From positions 1 through 64,000 of the forward strand of contig JAPEKQ010000012.1 of NCBI GenBank assembly GCA_029990205.1: DNA of 64,000 bases. The letters run 5' to 3'. Within the stretch, counting starts at the first letter, position 1, and every line of letters starts with the position of its first letter. Shown piece by piece: positions 27,378-36,012 of the stretch. Made by a program: the position numbers and the translations under genes. This DNA comes from a bacterium (lineage in GTDB: Bacteria; Joyebacterota; Joyebacteria; Joyebacterales; Joyebacteraceae). A model generated the notes under the pieces. The model was not told the origin of the DNA. It saw only the letters and a program-made list of their open reading frames with translations, and did not search any database.

Positions 27378-28094
27378 ATGCAGAGAACAGCGCTGATTGC
27401 CCTGATGATCCTGGTCGCACTTGCCACCCCGCTCGCCGCCCGTGAGTCCGTCACCGACGTCGAGCTGATCACGACCAGCCTGGTCGGTTCGTACCCGCCG
27501 GCCGAGCGTGATCCGGGCGATCTCTGTGAGGCATGCAACAGCAGCTACTACTGGACCGTGGACAGCTGGCTGACCGGCAACGAGTCCTACAAGACGTACT
27601 GTGATCCCTCGAACTGCCCGTGCTGCGACGCCGGGTGGAAGCCCGTCAGTGTAACGATCTACCTCTACTGGGCCGAGGAGAATACGTGTCAGCTCACGCT
27701 GATGGCGGACATCGAGAACGTCGACCTGACGAACCCCGAGTGTCCGATGCCGGGCGACGTCGTCGCCACGTCGGATCCGGTCGTCGTCGGCCCGTTCAGC
27801 CCTGCCGGACTCTGGGCCGTCACGGTCCCGATCCCGATCGACTGCCCCATCATGGACGAGCCGTTCTTTGCGGCGATCACGTTCGCGGACGACTGCGAGG
27901 CACTGCCCGCGCTCGTCACCGACGAGGGACCGTGCGATCCGTGCATGAACTGGAACGACTGGGGCACCGGATGGGAAGACCTGTGCGACTACGGATTCCC
28001 CGGGAACCTGAGCATGTACACCACGCTCGAGTGCCAGGGACCGAGTCCCGTGCAGGCGGCGACGTGGACACACATCAAATCGCTCTACCGGTAA
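27378..28094 (+). CDS. Secreted Cys-rich protein with C-terminal TWTHIKSLYR motif
   Basis: A 238-residue protein with a clear signal peptide (MQRTALIALMILVALATPLA-ARE). The mature part has 14 cysteines in pairs and clusters (CEAC, CDPSNCPCC, CDPC) and many Trp/Tyr, suggesting a disulphide-bonded extracellular beta-fold. I recognise no family. The last ten residues, TWTHIKSLYR, match the C-terminus of the LTD protein at 50968-51582 (TWGRIKALYR), although the rest is unrelated. This may be a sorting or anchoring signal. The AAAGGAG ribosome site stands 7 bases before ATG 27378. It is a single-gene unit on the plus strand, ended by the bidirectional hairpin at 28166-28199. Confidence 0.75.
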   Translation: MQRTALIALMILVALATPLAARESVTDVELITTSLVGSYPPAERDPGDLCEACNSSYYWTVDSWLTGNESYKTYCDPSNCPCCDAGWKPVSVTIYLYWAEENTCQLTLMADIENVDLTNPECPMPGDVVATSDPVVVGPFSPAGLWAVTVPIPIDCPIMDEPFFAAITFADDCEALPALVTDEGPCDPCMNWNDWGTGWEDLCDYGFPGNLSMYTTLECQGPSPVQAATWTHIKSLYR

Positions 28095-28165
28095 GACCAG
28101 AACGAGCCGCGCCGTGGCGCAACGGCAACGCTCGAGCCAATCCCCCAAGATGGCTGGTCTGAATG

Positions 28166-28199
28166 AAGAGAGGCAGGTCGCGTTCGACCTGCCTCTCTT
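28166..28199. terminator. Bidirectional terminator hairpin
   Basis: A perfect 15-bp stem (AAGAGAGGCAGGTCG with its complement) around a 4-base loop, followed by a short T stretch on the plus strand. It lies between the convergent genes ending at 28094 and 28221. Confidence 0.85.
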
Positions 28200-28220
28200 T
28201 GCGTCTGTATCTTCCAGCCT

Positions 28221-29678
28221 CTACCGGTGCAGCACGAACGACAGTCGCCCCTCAGCGGAGACGATGATGGCGTCCTGCGCCTCGAGCTCGAACCCGTTCG
28301 CCGTGACGGAGAGCGGTCCCGTGAGGTGGTTGATGCCGTGGGATGGTGTGAACGGGATCCCGCCGACCTTGATCTCGTACGCCTCCGGCGCCTCGAACAT
28401 CAGCTGGTGGAAATCGAACTCGTCCTCACCGATGACGACCGCCGTCTGGCGGCCCATCACGTAGACGTGCGTGCCGCCGGAGAACTCGATCTTGATGATG
28501 CGCTTGTGGACCTCGCGGTGCGGGTCGACCTTCGCGATGTACTCCCGGTCGTAGCTCACCGTCGTGCTCGCGAGCTGCTCGGTATTGACCAGGAAGAGCG
28601 GCGTGTCTCCGCGGGTGATGTCATCAAAGAGCTTCTCGGGACCGGACTTCGTGGCGTCAATGAAGGTGGTGGCCTCGGCCTCGCGCTCGGCGTAGCCGTA
28701 CCGGTCGAGCAGCGGCTGGACATCCGACCTTCCGCCCATGTACTTCGTCCACAGCAGCGCGTACGGATCGACACAACGGTCGATGACCTGGTCGCGCCAC
28801 TCGACCCCCGCCCTGTCGAGAAGGTAGCAGACCGCCGCGCCCATGCACGCGAAGCGCTCGTTACGGTACCAGTCCAGCCCGGTCGGCTTGCAGAGCCAGC
28901 TCTTGAGACAGAACGTGTCCTTCACCGAGGGCGTCAGCAGGCTCTTGTCCGCGGGATCGATATAGCCTTCCGCCAGCTCCCTCGCACGGAATCTCACGTA
29001 GGCGGCCATGCCGTCTCGGTACTCGCGTGCTCTCTCCCGGTTGACGAACCCGCCGGTCATTCCCGCTCTGCGGAAGCTGCGGATGCCGACGAACTCGCGG
29101 ATCAATGCGTCGACCGAGTCCGGATGCGCGGAGATCGCATCGAGCGCTATCTCACGTTCGATGTCGGCAAGCGCGACATCCCGGGGCTGCGAGGGCGCGC
29201 CGACAAGCGGGTCATCGGGGGCGCCCAGCTCGGGGCAGCTCGTCTGGAGATGCGTCTTGAAGGCGGCCTCGAACGCGGCCGGGACGATGCAGGTAGACAT
29301 CTGATCTGTGCTGATGAACGCCGCCGGCTCTCCCCCGACCGTCGCGTCGCGCCGCGAGATTCCCTCGCTGTCGAGCGCCGCGGAATGGACCGTGAGTTCG
29401 GGCGCCGCGAGGCGCTCGCGCGTGTAGTCGCCGAACTGGCTGGCGTCGCCGAGGAGCCAGCAGTCCGCCTCTTCGATGAGCACCATCGGCGTCCCGGAGA
29501 TCGTCCACCCGGGCCAGAGTTCAGCGCTGAGTCGGTCGAGGTCGAGTGAGGAGTGAAGCTGAGTGAGGCATCGGGATACGTCCGGGCCGGGCGCTTCTGC
29601 GCCTGCACCGGACGGCGCCATCACGAGGAGGGCCATCACGGCGAGCAACACGCAGGTGCGCTTGAGCTCCCGTGTCAT
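28221..29678 (-). CDS. Secreted protein of unknown function
   Basis: A 485-residue exported protein: signal peptide MTRELKRTCVLLAVMALLVM with an Ala/Gly cleavage region, then a soluble alpha/beta body. It contains Cys at scattered positions (SRCLTQ, EADCWLL, QTSCPEL, KDTFCLKSWLCKPTG, NERFACMGAAVCYLLDRAGV, DRCVDPYALL) and ends in beta-rich sequence (EAPEAYEIKVGGIPFTPSHG). I do not recognise a family. The block FACMGAAVCYLLDRAGVEWR has the feel of a Cys-protease or transglutaminase helix, but no Cys-His-Asp triad can be assigned with confidence. The start ATG 29678 follows GGGGGAT; a promoter candidate lies 38 bases upstream. Confidence 0.7.
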   Translation of the reverse strand: MTRELKRTCVLLAVMALLVMAPSGAGAEAPGPDVSRCLTQLHSSLDLDRLSAELWPGWTISGTPMVLIEEADCWLLGDASQFGDYTRERLAAPELTVHSAALDSEGISRRDATVGGEPAAFISTDQMSTCIVPAAFEAAFKTHLQTSCPELGAPDDPLVGAPSQPRDVALADIEREIALDAISAHPDSVDALIREFVGIRSFRRAGMTGGFVNRERAREYRDGMAAYVRFRARELAEGYIDPADKSLLTPSVKDTFCLKSWLCKPTGLDWYRNERFACMGAAVCYLLDRAGVEWRDQVIDRCVDPYALLWTKYMGGRSDVQPLLDRYGYAEREAEATTFIDATKSGPEKLFDDITRGDTPLFLVNTEQLASTTVSYDREYIAKVDPHREVHKRIIKIEFSGGTHVYVMGRQTAVVIGEDEFDFHQLMFEAPEAYEIKVGGIPFTPSHGINHLTGPLSVTANGFELEAQDAIIVSAEGRLSFVLHR

Positions 29679-29715
29679 TATGAACATCCCCCGGCGCATA
29701 TCTGCGCCAGTTCTC

Positions 29716-29744
29716 AGTCTAGAACTTCTGGTGGGTCGCATCAA
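29716..29744 (-). promoter_or_regulatory. Candidate sigma-70-type promoter for the 28221-29678 gene
   Basis: Minus strand TTGATG (29739-29744), 17-base spacer, TAGACT (29716-29721). The predicted leader is about 30 bases. Confidence 0.45.
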
Positions 29745-29822
29745 GCCCGGCATGCCTGACGCTCACATCTTCTTTGACAACCGCGCGCCCTCTGAGGTTC
29801 CAGTCAATTTGGACAGAAACAG

Positions 29823-29850
29823 AGACCGGGGCCCCATGGGGCCCCGGTCT
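29823..29850 (-). terminator. 28-base perfect palindrome, terminator-like
   Basis: A perfect GC-rich inverted repeat centred on CCCATGGG. On the minus strand it is followed by CTGTTTCTGT, about 90 bases after the aspartyl-protease stop. It would form a very stable hairpin and probably ends the operon that begins with the bactofilin gene. Confidence 0.7.
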
Positions 29851-29877
29851 GTCGCCAGCCGCTCTGGTAAGAGCCAT

Positions 29878-29890
29878 CGTACGGTACGCG
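29878..29890. promoter_or_regulatory. Second copy of cgtacggtacgcg
   Basis: An exact 13-base match to 27207-27219, with an 11-base palindromic core CGTACgGTACG. It sits in the intergenic region downstream of the aspartyl-protease gene, upstream of the next transcription unit. Confidence 0.3.
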
Positions 29891-29941
29891 GACCGCACGG
29901 TCGCCCATGCTGAGTGAGTGGACCTTCCGGCCCGGGGGGAG

Positions 29942-31912
29942 TCACTCCAGAAGCCTGGCCAGCTCCACTGTGAAATGCTCTGTTTGCCCGTCACGGATCA
30001 CCTCGAGATCGAAACTCGTTCCCGGGTCGCTCTTCAGGAGCTCGCGGATGGCGGAGAGGCCCGCGAAGAACTCCGCCTCGATGCCGTTGATCGACACGAT
30101 CACGTCACCATCCGCAAGCCCCGCGGCCGCCGCCGGTCCACCGGCCGCCGCGTGAAGCACCTCCACAACGCCCGGCTCTCCCCACCAGATCTGGAGCCCG
30201 GAGCGATCGAACGGGAAATGCGTCTCGAAATCCTCGCCGCGCTCGAAGATGACCTGCTGCCGTTCGTAGTCGAGATAGAGCACGAAGTGACGGAAGAGCG
30301 CGTTGCCGAGATTGCCCGAGACCTCGGCCGAACCGAACGCCCCGGCGAGTTCCTGCTGCGGCACGCCGATGACGGGACGGTCGACCGTGAACCCCGCCAC
30401 ATCGAACGAGTCGAACAGAACGGCCTTCTTCGCCATCCGCCCGCCGGCCCCGAACGCGACGCGGTCGAACCCCTCGCGCTCGAGCAGACCGTTCGCCTCG
30501 GCAAACGGATAGTGGAACGATTCGCCGCTCGCGCCGAGATCGACCGCCCAGCGGCCGACCGGTTCGCCGTCGACGCCCACGGGGACCGTGAATATGTTCC
30601 CGACGAGCGCCGCGTCGAGCGCCACGCCGTCGCCCGCGTACTCGAAGAGCTCCGGGTCGTAAAGCGTCAGCTCCTCCCGCGCGTAGTTGACGCGTGTGAC
30701 GAAGCGCGACAGGAAGTCGTAGCCGAGAATCCCGGAGATCGCGAGATCACTTGTCTTTTCGAAGAGCGGAGCGATATCGAGACTCACGCACTTCTGAGGA
30801 GCGAACTCGATGCCGCTCACACGGTATGCGGGGAGCTCGACGAACGACACGGTCACGGTGCTTCCGGCGCCGGACCCCATGAGTTCGCCTTCCATCTCGA
30901 GCCCGAGGTCGCGCGCGAATCCTTCGTCGATGCAAGTTGTGCTCGCGCCGGAATCGAGGACCCAGAGCCCCTGATGGCCCGCCATCTCGACGAGGACGAA
31001 GATGTGGTTCTCATGGAACCTCATCGGCACGACCTCGAACGGCGCACCGGACGTGAAGCGGAAGTCGCGAACGTCGTCCTCCGGGAGCGCGAAGAGGGCG
31101 GGGTCGAACCCATCCGTGATCTCCACTTCGGTCAGGCGAAGCAGCTGCTCCTGACCGGGCGGCTCGACAAGGGTCGCCACCTCGAATGGATAGAGAACGC
31201 CGTCGACCTCGCGATAGTCGTCGAGATGTGTGGTTGCGACCATGTCGGGCTGGATGTCGCGCCGTCTGACGACCAGGTAGGAGGTCGCATCGATGCTCAT
31301 CTCGATGACGTCACTATTGAGCGAGTTCGTGATGCGGACGATGTGGCACGGAGCACCGTCGACGTCATCACGACCCGCGTACTCGACCGAAAATACGTCG
31401 GAGTCCCGGTCGAATGCCTCGTAGGCGACAACACGCGCGTCCACCTCGCGGCGGATGATCGCGTTCTCGTCCTCGACGATCTGCACCTTCCCGTTGGCGT
31501 CCTGCTTCCACACGGTGGTCCCGTCGTCGCCGCTGGTCTCAACGAAGACCCCCAGATCGAGTTCCTGCCGGTTCAGTCGGCCCGGTCCCTGCCATGTCGC
31601 AACGGTGCCGGTGAGACCGGCGACCTCGAACGTCCCCACTGTGCGCATCCATCCGGACGCTCGGAGCATGTCCATCCCACCGATCGCATCGGCGTATCGC
31701 TCGAGAATGTCGTACGGGTCAACCATCTGAGCCCGCGACGAAACGACGAGGATGGACAGGATCAGCACGACCGTCAGCGCGAGAATGAGCGAGAGCCTGA
31801 GCGCGTGCCCGCGGACGTCCGAGGTGCGCTCATCGGAGCGGGGCGCTCGGTGGTAATAGCTGTCATCCGAACGTGAGCTTCGGTGCGGATAGGATCGGTG
31901 GTGCCTTCTCAT
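29942..31912 (-). CDS. Membrane-anchored two-lobe aspartyl protease with PDZ domain
   Basis: A 656-residue protein. A basic, His/Ser-rich N-terminal tail precedes a membrane anchor at about 40-58, so the rest is extracytoplasmic. Residues 65-270 resemble a LolA-like outer-membrane-lipoprotein-carrier fold (LERYADAIGGMDMLRASGWM). Residues 300-420 form a retropepsin-like lobe with active-site VLDSGAST (Asp320). Residues 435-560 form a second lobe with AVDLGASG (Asp458). Residues 575-650 are PDZ (GPAAAAGLADGDVIVSINGI). Two Asp lobes in one chain would allow a monomeric pepsin-like enzyme. The start ATG 31912 has GAGGAG upstream. It follows the erythromycin-esterase-like gene by 56 bases. Confidence 0.8.
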   Translation of the reverse strand: MRRHHRSYPHRSSRSDDSYYHRAPRSDERTSDVRGHALRLSLILALTVVLILSILVVSSRAQMVDPYDILERYADAIGGMDMLRASGWMRTVGTFEVAGLTGTVATWQGPGRLNRQELDLGVFVETSGDDGTTVWKQDANGKVQIVEDENAIIRREVDARVVAYEAFDRDSDVFSVEYAGRDDVDGAPCHIVRITNSLNSDVIEMSIDATSYLVVRRRDIQPDMVATTHLDDYREVDGVLYPFEVATLVEPPGQEQLLRLTEVEITDGFDPALFALPEDDVRDFRFTSGAPFEVVPMRFHENHIFVLVEMAGHQGLWVLDSGASTTCIDEGFARDLGLEMEGELMGSGAGSTVTVSFVELPAYRVSGIEFAPQKCVSLDIAPLFEKTSDLAISGILGYDFLSRFVTRVNYAREELTLYDPELFEYAGDGVALDAALVGNIFTVPVGVDGEPVGRWAVDLGASGESFHYPFAEANGLLEREGFDRVAFGAGGRMAKKAVLFDSFDVAGFTVDRPVIGVPQQELAGAFGSAEVSGNLGNALFRHFVLYLDYERQQVIFERGEDFETHFPFDRSGLQIWWGEPGVVEVLHAAAGGPAAAAGLADGDVIVSINGIEAEFFAGLSAIRELLKSDPGTSFDLEVIRDGQTEHFTVELARLLE

Positions 31913-31968
31913 CGCGTCTCCTCATGAGGCGGCGCAGTGCCGCCTGATCGTTTCGGAAGCGCCGGACT

Positions 31969-33333
31969 CTATCTCGCGCCGGCGCCCTGGAATCTGAACC
32001 GCGCCGCGGCCCGTGGTCCCGGCTCCGTGCGTGTGATGGTTCGAACGAAGTAGACGGCATCGTACGCGTCGCTCGGGACGCACACCATGTCGACTCCCTG
32101 TCCTCGCATCCGCCGCTCACGACCGAGCCAGCGCGACGCCGGGCTCCCCTGGGGAGCCGAGCGCAGGTCGAGGAGCATGAACTCCTCCCCCGCCTGCGCG
32201 ATCGCTCCGCCAAGGTAGGTCGTATCGGTCGGCGCGACCGACGCCGGGTCAACACCATCACCCTCGACATACTCGCCCTGGTAGCAGAGGCCGGCGATGG
32301 AGACGAGGTCGTCACCGAGGCGGTCGCTCAGATGGTAGATCATGTCGACGAGCGTCCCGCCAAAGGCGTCGGGCATCGTGAACGGCGCCCGCGAGACGTG
32401 CGCGTTGTGCGCCCAGACAACGGCCTTGTGCCCGGGCAGGTGTTCGTCGAGAATCCACGTCAGATTGTCCGCCATCGCGAGGTCGCGAATGACGCCGCCT
32501 TCTTCCCTCGTCTGCGAGCTGTAGAGATCGTGGGCGGCCTGGCCGACGTGCACCTGGCGCATCGCCCACTCGAACTCGCTCACCGAGGAACGCCGCACGA
32601 ACTCGCTCCGTCTCGACTGCATGTAGGCAGCGAGGTCTTCGTAGGCGCGGCCGATAGCCTCGCGCCGCTCGTCGGTCGCCGCGGCGTACCGTTCGAAGGT
32701 GGTCCACCAGTCGCCCTCCGCGTGGAGCGAGAGGCCGAGCGAGCCGGTCTCGAACCCGTCAGCAAAGGCGGGGTCGATGCCCTCGATGTAGGCCAGCGCG
32801 TTGACGAGTCCGAGCCTCGGCGCGGTACAGTCAACACCGAAGAACCTGAGCTCCGTCTCGTGCGACGGGTCGTCGTTGTATTCCCGCATCCACTCGACGA
32901 GTTCGAGCACCTCCCGGGTGTCCCACGCGAACCAGGCCGAGAGCTCTCCGAGGATAGCGGCGGGGTCACCCTCGCCTCCCCGGATGTAGTCGTCCACGGC
33001 CTTCGCCTGCGCCATGCCTTCCTCGAAGACGATGACGGAGAACCCCATCTCCTCCACGAGGTACTTGATCATGCGGTGCTTGAGCTGGAACTGCTCGCTC
33101 GCATCATGCCTGCTCTCGCCGAGACACACGACCCGGGCGTCATCGACGATCCCCCGAAGGGGGGCGAGGTCCGCCGTCCCAGCCTCGGGGTCGATCGTGT
33201 CGATGCGCGAGCCGTGCGCCGCGACCCACTCGGCGAACGCAGGTCCCGGACTCCCGACCGAGAGATCCGTACCGAAACCGAGTGCGACGGCGACGACGAA
33301 CGTCATCAGGCAGATTGCGACGCGCTTTCTCAT
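31969..33333 (-). CDS. Erythromycin esterase family protein (secreted)
   Basis: A 454-residue protein with a signal peptide (VAICLMTFVVAVALGFG). It has the family's conserved Glu/His pair in LGESRHDASEQF (Glu73, His76), then VIVFEEGMAQAKAVDDYIRG, FFGVDCTAPR and VVWAHNAHVSRAPFTMPDAF. EreA/EreB hydrolyse the macrolide lactone, but the family is broad and most members have unknown substrates. Export suggests an envelope role rather than resistance. Its ATG overlaps the RsbU-type phosphatase stop as ATGA, with GAAGGAG as ribosome site. Real resistance activity should not be assumed. Confidence 0.82.
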   Translation of the reverse strand: MRKRVAICLMTFVVAVALGFGTDLSVGSPGPAFAEWVAAHGSRIDTIDPEAGTADLAPLRGIVDDARVVCLGESRHDASEQFQLKHRMIKYLVEEMGFSVIVFEEGMAQAKAVDDYIRGGEGDPAAILGELSAWFAWDTREVLELVEWMREYNDDPSHETELRFFGVDCTAPRLGLVNALAYIEGIDPAFADGFETGSLGLSLHAEGDWWTTFERYAAATDERREAIGRAYEDLAAYMQSRRSEFVRRSSVSEFEWAMRQVHVGQAAHDLYSSQTREEGGVIRDLAMADNLTWILDEHLPGHKAVVWAHNAHVSRAPFTMPDAFGGTLVDMIYHLSDRLGDDLVSIAGLCYQGEYVEGDGVDPASVAPTDTTYLGGAIAQAGEEFMLLDLRSAPQGSPASRWLGRERRMRGQGVDMVCVPSDAYDAVYFVRTITRTEPGPRAAARFRFQGAGAR

Positions 33334-34700
33334 GCCACTCCTTCTATGGCCAATCCCACCGGTGCAGCCGTGGCGGGTCCTCCGAGGCGATCCGAGTCGG
33401 ATGCGCCTTGCGCGGCAGAAGACCCGCCCATGGCCTCTCGGGGGGAGTCCGAGCTTGAGAATGCCTTCTCGTTGTTCTCACGGTTCGACGGCGCGTTCTC
33501 GTCAAACCGCTTCACGACGACCATCGTGAGATCGTCGGCCTGCGCCGCTCCCGCGGCGAAGTCACGAATCTCCGTGTAGACATGCTCCTCGATGTCGCGC
33601 GCGCTCTTGTGACGGTGCGCGACCAGGAGCTCCTCGAGACGCTCCTCACCAAACATCTCCTCGTCACCGTTCATCGCTTCGGTGACACCGTCGGTGTAGA
33701 GCACGAGATCGTCGCCGGTGCTGAGTCGTACCGTTCCCTGTTCGTAGTCGATCCCGGGCATGGCGCCGACGACGAGACCGCCCTTGTCGAGATACTCGCG
33801 CCGGCCGCCGGCCCTGAGTACGCACGGCGGGTTGTGACCCGCGTTGACGTAGGTCACTTCCTGGGTCCGCGTGTCCAGAACCGCGTAGAAGAACGTCACG
33901 AAGACGCTGTCCTCGGTGTAGCTGTGAACGAGCGTGTTGACGCGACCGACGAGCTGGCTCGCCGGGACGCCGCTCTCCGCGAGCGCGCGGACCGCCGCCT
34001 GCACATTCGCCATGAGGATGGCCGCCGGAGCGCCCTTTCCGGAGACGTCGCCGATGGTGATGGCGAGTCTCCCGTCATCCAGTTCGATGACGTCGTAGCA
34101 GTCACCGCCGACCTGCTTCGCCGGGACGCTGAACCCGAAGATGTCCCAGCCCGGAGGGTTCGGGAACTGCTTCGGGAGAAGCTCGGTCTGGATGCGGCGC
34201 GCGATGTTCATCTCGTGCTCGAGCATCGACCGCTCGGCGACCGCGTTCTCAACCTGTGTTCTCATTTGCTCGTACATGTATGTCATCAGTCCCACGACGA
34301 GGGCGACGGCGGCGTTGATCGTCGTCACCATGACGGCGTTCTCCATCTGGTAGAGCACGATGAGCGGGTTGACCAGGATCGCGACGCCGCTGCCGATCAC
34401 ACCGCCGGCGATCAGCATCACGATCGCGAGCGGGAACCGGATGTACCCGGGGAAGCCGCTGACCCTCGGGAGCACGAGCTTCACCGTGAGGACGGCCGTG
34501 AAGACAGCGATGTTCGCGAAGACGACGCTCATCAGCACCAGCGAGCGTGCCGCGCCTCCCTCGGCGCCCGAGAAGAGTCTGATCGCCAGACCGATCCCGA
34601 GCCCCGCGACGCTGGCAGCCAGCGCCCAGAGGAGGACTCCCTTGAGACTGAGTCTCCTTGATGTTCCCATGAACGAGGTGCCGCGCGTACCTGCGCTCAT
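33330..34700 (-). CDS. Membrane RsbU/SpoIIE-type PP2C serine phosphatase
   Basis: A 456-residue protein. Residues 20-135 form a multi-helix membrane module (VLLWALAASVAGLGIGLAIR, FPLAIVMLIAGGVIGSGVAI). This is followed by a short coiled linker (QMRTQVENAVAERSMLEHEM) and a PP2C/SpoIIE phosphatase domain (ARRIQTELLPKQFPNPPGWD, GDCYDVIELDDGRLAITIGD, GDVSGKGAPAAILMANVQAA, VLYTDGVTEAMNGDEEMFGE, QADDLTMVV). Metal-binding Asp residues are present. Such enzymes dephosphorylate anti-sigma-factor antagonists. The membrane module closely resembles that of the histidine kinase at 37110-38219. A Ser-rich tail follows. It starts 4 bases after the bactofilin stop. Confidence 0.87.
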   Translation of the reverse strand: MSAGTRGTSFMGTSRRLSLKGVLLWALAASVAGLGIGLAIRLFSGAEGGAARSLVLMSVVFANIAVFTAVLTVKLVLPRVSGFPGYIRFPLAIVMLIAGGVIGSGVAILVNPLIVLYQMENAVMVTTINAAVALVVGLMTYMYEQMRTQVENAVAERSMLEHEMNIARRIQTELLPKQFPNPPGWDIFGFSVPAKQVGGDCYDVIELDDGRLAITIGDVSGKGAPAAILMANVQAAVRALAESGVPASQLVGRVNTLVHSYTEDSVFVTFFYAVLDTRTQEVTYVNAGHNPPCVLRAGGRREYLDKGGLVVGAMPGIDYEQGTVRLSTGDDLVLYTDGVTEAMNGDEEMFGEERLEELLVAHRHKSARDIEEHVYTEIRDFAAGAAQADDLTMVVVKRFDENAPSNRENNEKAFSSSDSPREAMGGSSAAQGASDSDRLGGPATAAPVGLAIEGVA

Positions 34701-34704
34701 TGTC

Positions 34705-36012
34705 CTATCCTTCCGAGGTTCCGGGGAAGACACTGGGAAGTGCGTTGTCGTCGGCGGGTTCGACAGGCTCGAAGGCCTGCTCGAGACGCGTCTCCTTACG
34801 CTGCAGGAGCGCGCCGAGCCCGAAGAAGATGATCACGATGCCGATGAGCGTTCCGAGAACCGGGATCGCTGTCAGCAGGTAGACGATGACAAGACCCAGA
34901 AGCATCGGCGGGATCGGCGATGTCGTGAGGAGCCGGTCTCCGCGCCTGAGAAGCCAGCTGCCGAGCCAGATCGCGAAGTAGAACTTCGAGATGTACAGGA
35001 CGATCAGGTACGCGAGAGCAAGCACGACGCTGAACGGGATCGTGATGATCAGCACGAGAGTGATCAGAACAATGATCGGGATGCAGATGTACGCCACGAA
35101 GCCGATGCCGAGACTCTTCAGAGGCCGCGTGCGGATCTTGTTGGCCGTGGTGCGCGCGTGGTCCTTCGTAAGCGCAATAATGATGACACCCGCGATGATC
35201 GCCGCGAAGAACTCGAAGATGTGCATGGCGAGGCTGAACATAGGACTGAAGTCGAGCTTCACATCGTCAGTGTCGACAATGGGCTCCCGGAACGTCACGC
35301 TGCCGAGAACGATCCCATCGGCGATCTCTATGCGAGCCGGCCCCTCGTAGACCAGGTCGCCGCCGATCTGCGCGCGGTCGGCCAGGGTCAGACCTCCGTC
35401 GGTGAAGAGCTCGGCGTTGCCGTCGATCTGCCCGGTCATGGTGACCTCGCCGGCTCCCACCCGGACGTTGCCCTTGACGTGGCCATGGATGGTCGCGGTC
35501 CCGGCGCCGACGAGGAGACTGCCCTCGATGACGGCTCCCTCTTCGATCACGACGTGCGCGCACCCGAGAAGCACGTCACCGCGCACGACACCCGAGATGC
35601 GAACATCCGATGCGAACGCGCGCATGTCGTCGCCGATCTCACCGGTGACGGTGAGCTTCTCGGCGAAGCACATCAGGTCCTCCGTCACAGTCCCGTCGAT
35701 CGTGATCTTCTGACAACCGACGAAGACGTCACCGTCGATCGTCCCGAACACGCTCATGTACTGGGTCCAGAGGTACAGGTCGTACTCGTATACCTCGTCC
35801 GCCAGGACCTCGAAGTTGTGCGACTGTGCGAAGCTCATGGTGTGAGCGATCTGGACGCTGGTGCCGGTGGCGGGAGTGTTCGATTCGTCGATGACGGCCA
35901 CAGCTCCGTCACCGAGGCCGATACCGTCCGCCGCGGCCGGGGCCACGAGCCCCACGAACATGGCAAGTGCGATGAGCGCCATGAACGCCGCGATGTTCCG
36001 ATCCGCCTTCAT
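34705..36012 (-). CDS. Bactofilin-like (polymer-forming) domain protein with membrane segments
   Basis: A 435-residue protein. A signal peptide (FMALIALAMFVGLVAPAAAD) precedes a right-handed beta-helix of repeated short turns (FGTIDGDVFVGCQKITIDGT, TVTGEIGDDMRAFASDVRIS, GRVRGD-like steps, GHVKGNVRVGAGEVTMTGQI), the DUF583/bactofilin pattern. The C-terminal half has several membrane helices (AIIAGVIIIALTKDH, GFVAYICIPIIVLITLVLII, PPMLLGLVIVYLLTAIPVLG). Export of a bactofilin-like helix is unusual, since classical bactofilins are cytoplasmic. Its ATG 36012 has GGGGGAAGG upstream. It leads an operon with the RsbU-type phosphatase, erythromycin-esterase-like and aspartyl-protease genes. Confidence 0.8.
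   Translation of the reverse strand: MKADRNIAAFMALIALAMFVGLVAPAAADGIGLGDGAVAVIDESNTPATGTSVQIAHTMSFAQSHNFEVLADEVYEYDLYLWTQYMSVFGTIDGDVFVGCQKITIDGTVTEDLMCFAEKLTVTGEIGDDMRAFASDVRISGVVRGDVLLGCAHVVIEEGAVIEGSLLVGAGTATIHGHVKGNVRVGAGEVTMTGQIDGNAELFTDGGLTLADRAQIGGDLVYEGPARIEIADGIVLGSVTFREPIVDTDDVKLDFSPMFSLAMHIFEFFAAIIAGVIIIALTKDHARTTANKIRTRPLKSLGIGFVAYICIPIIVLITLVLIITIPFSVVLALAYLIVLYISKFYFAIWLGSWLLRRGDRLLTTSPIPPMLLGLVIVYLLTAIPVLGTLIGIVIIFFGLGALLQRKETRLEQAFEPVEPADDNALPSVFPGTSEG

Noticed and set aside
31969-33333. Erythromycin-esterase-like gene as an antibiotic-resistance gene
   Set aside because: The family is broad, the protein is exported and embedded in an envelope operon, and there is no mobile-element context; resistance cannot be claimed.
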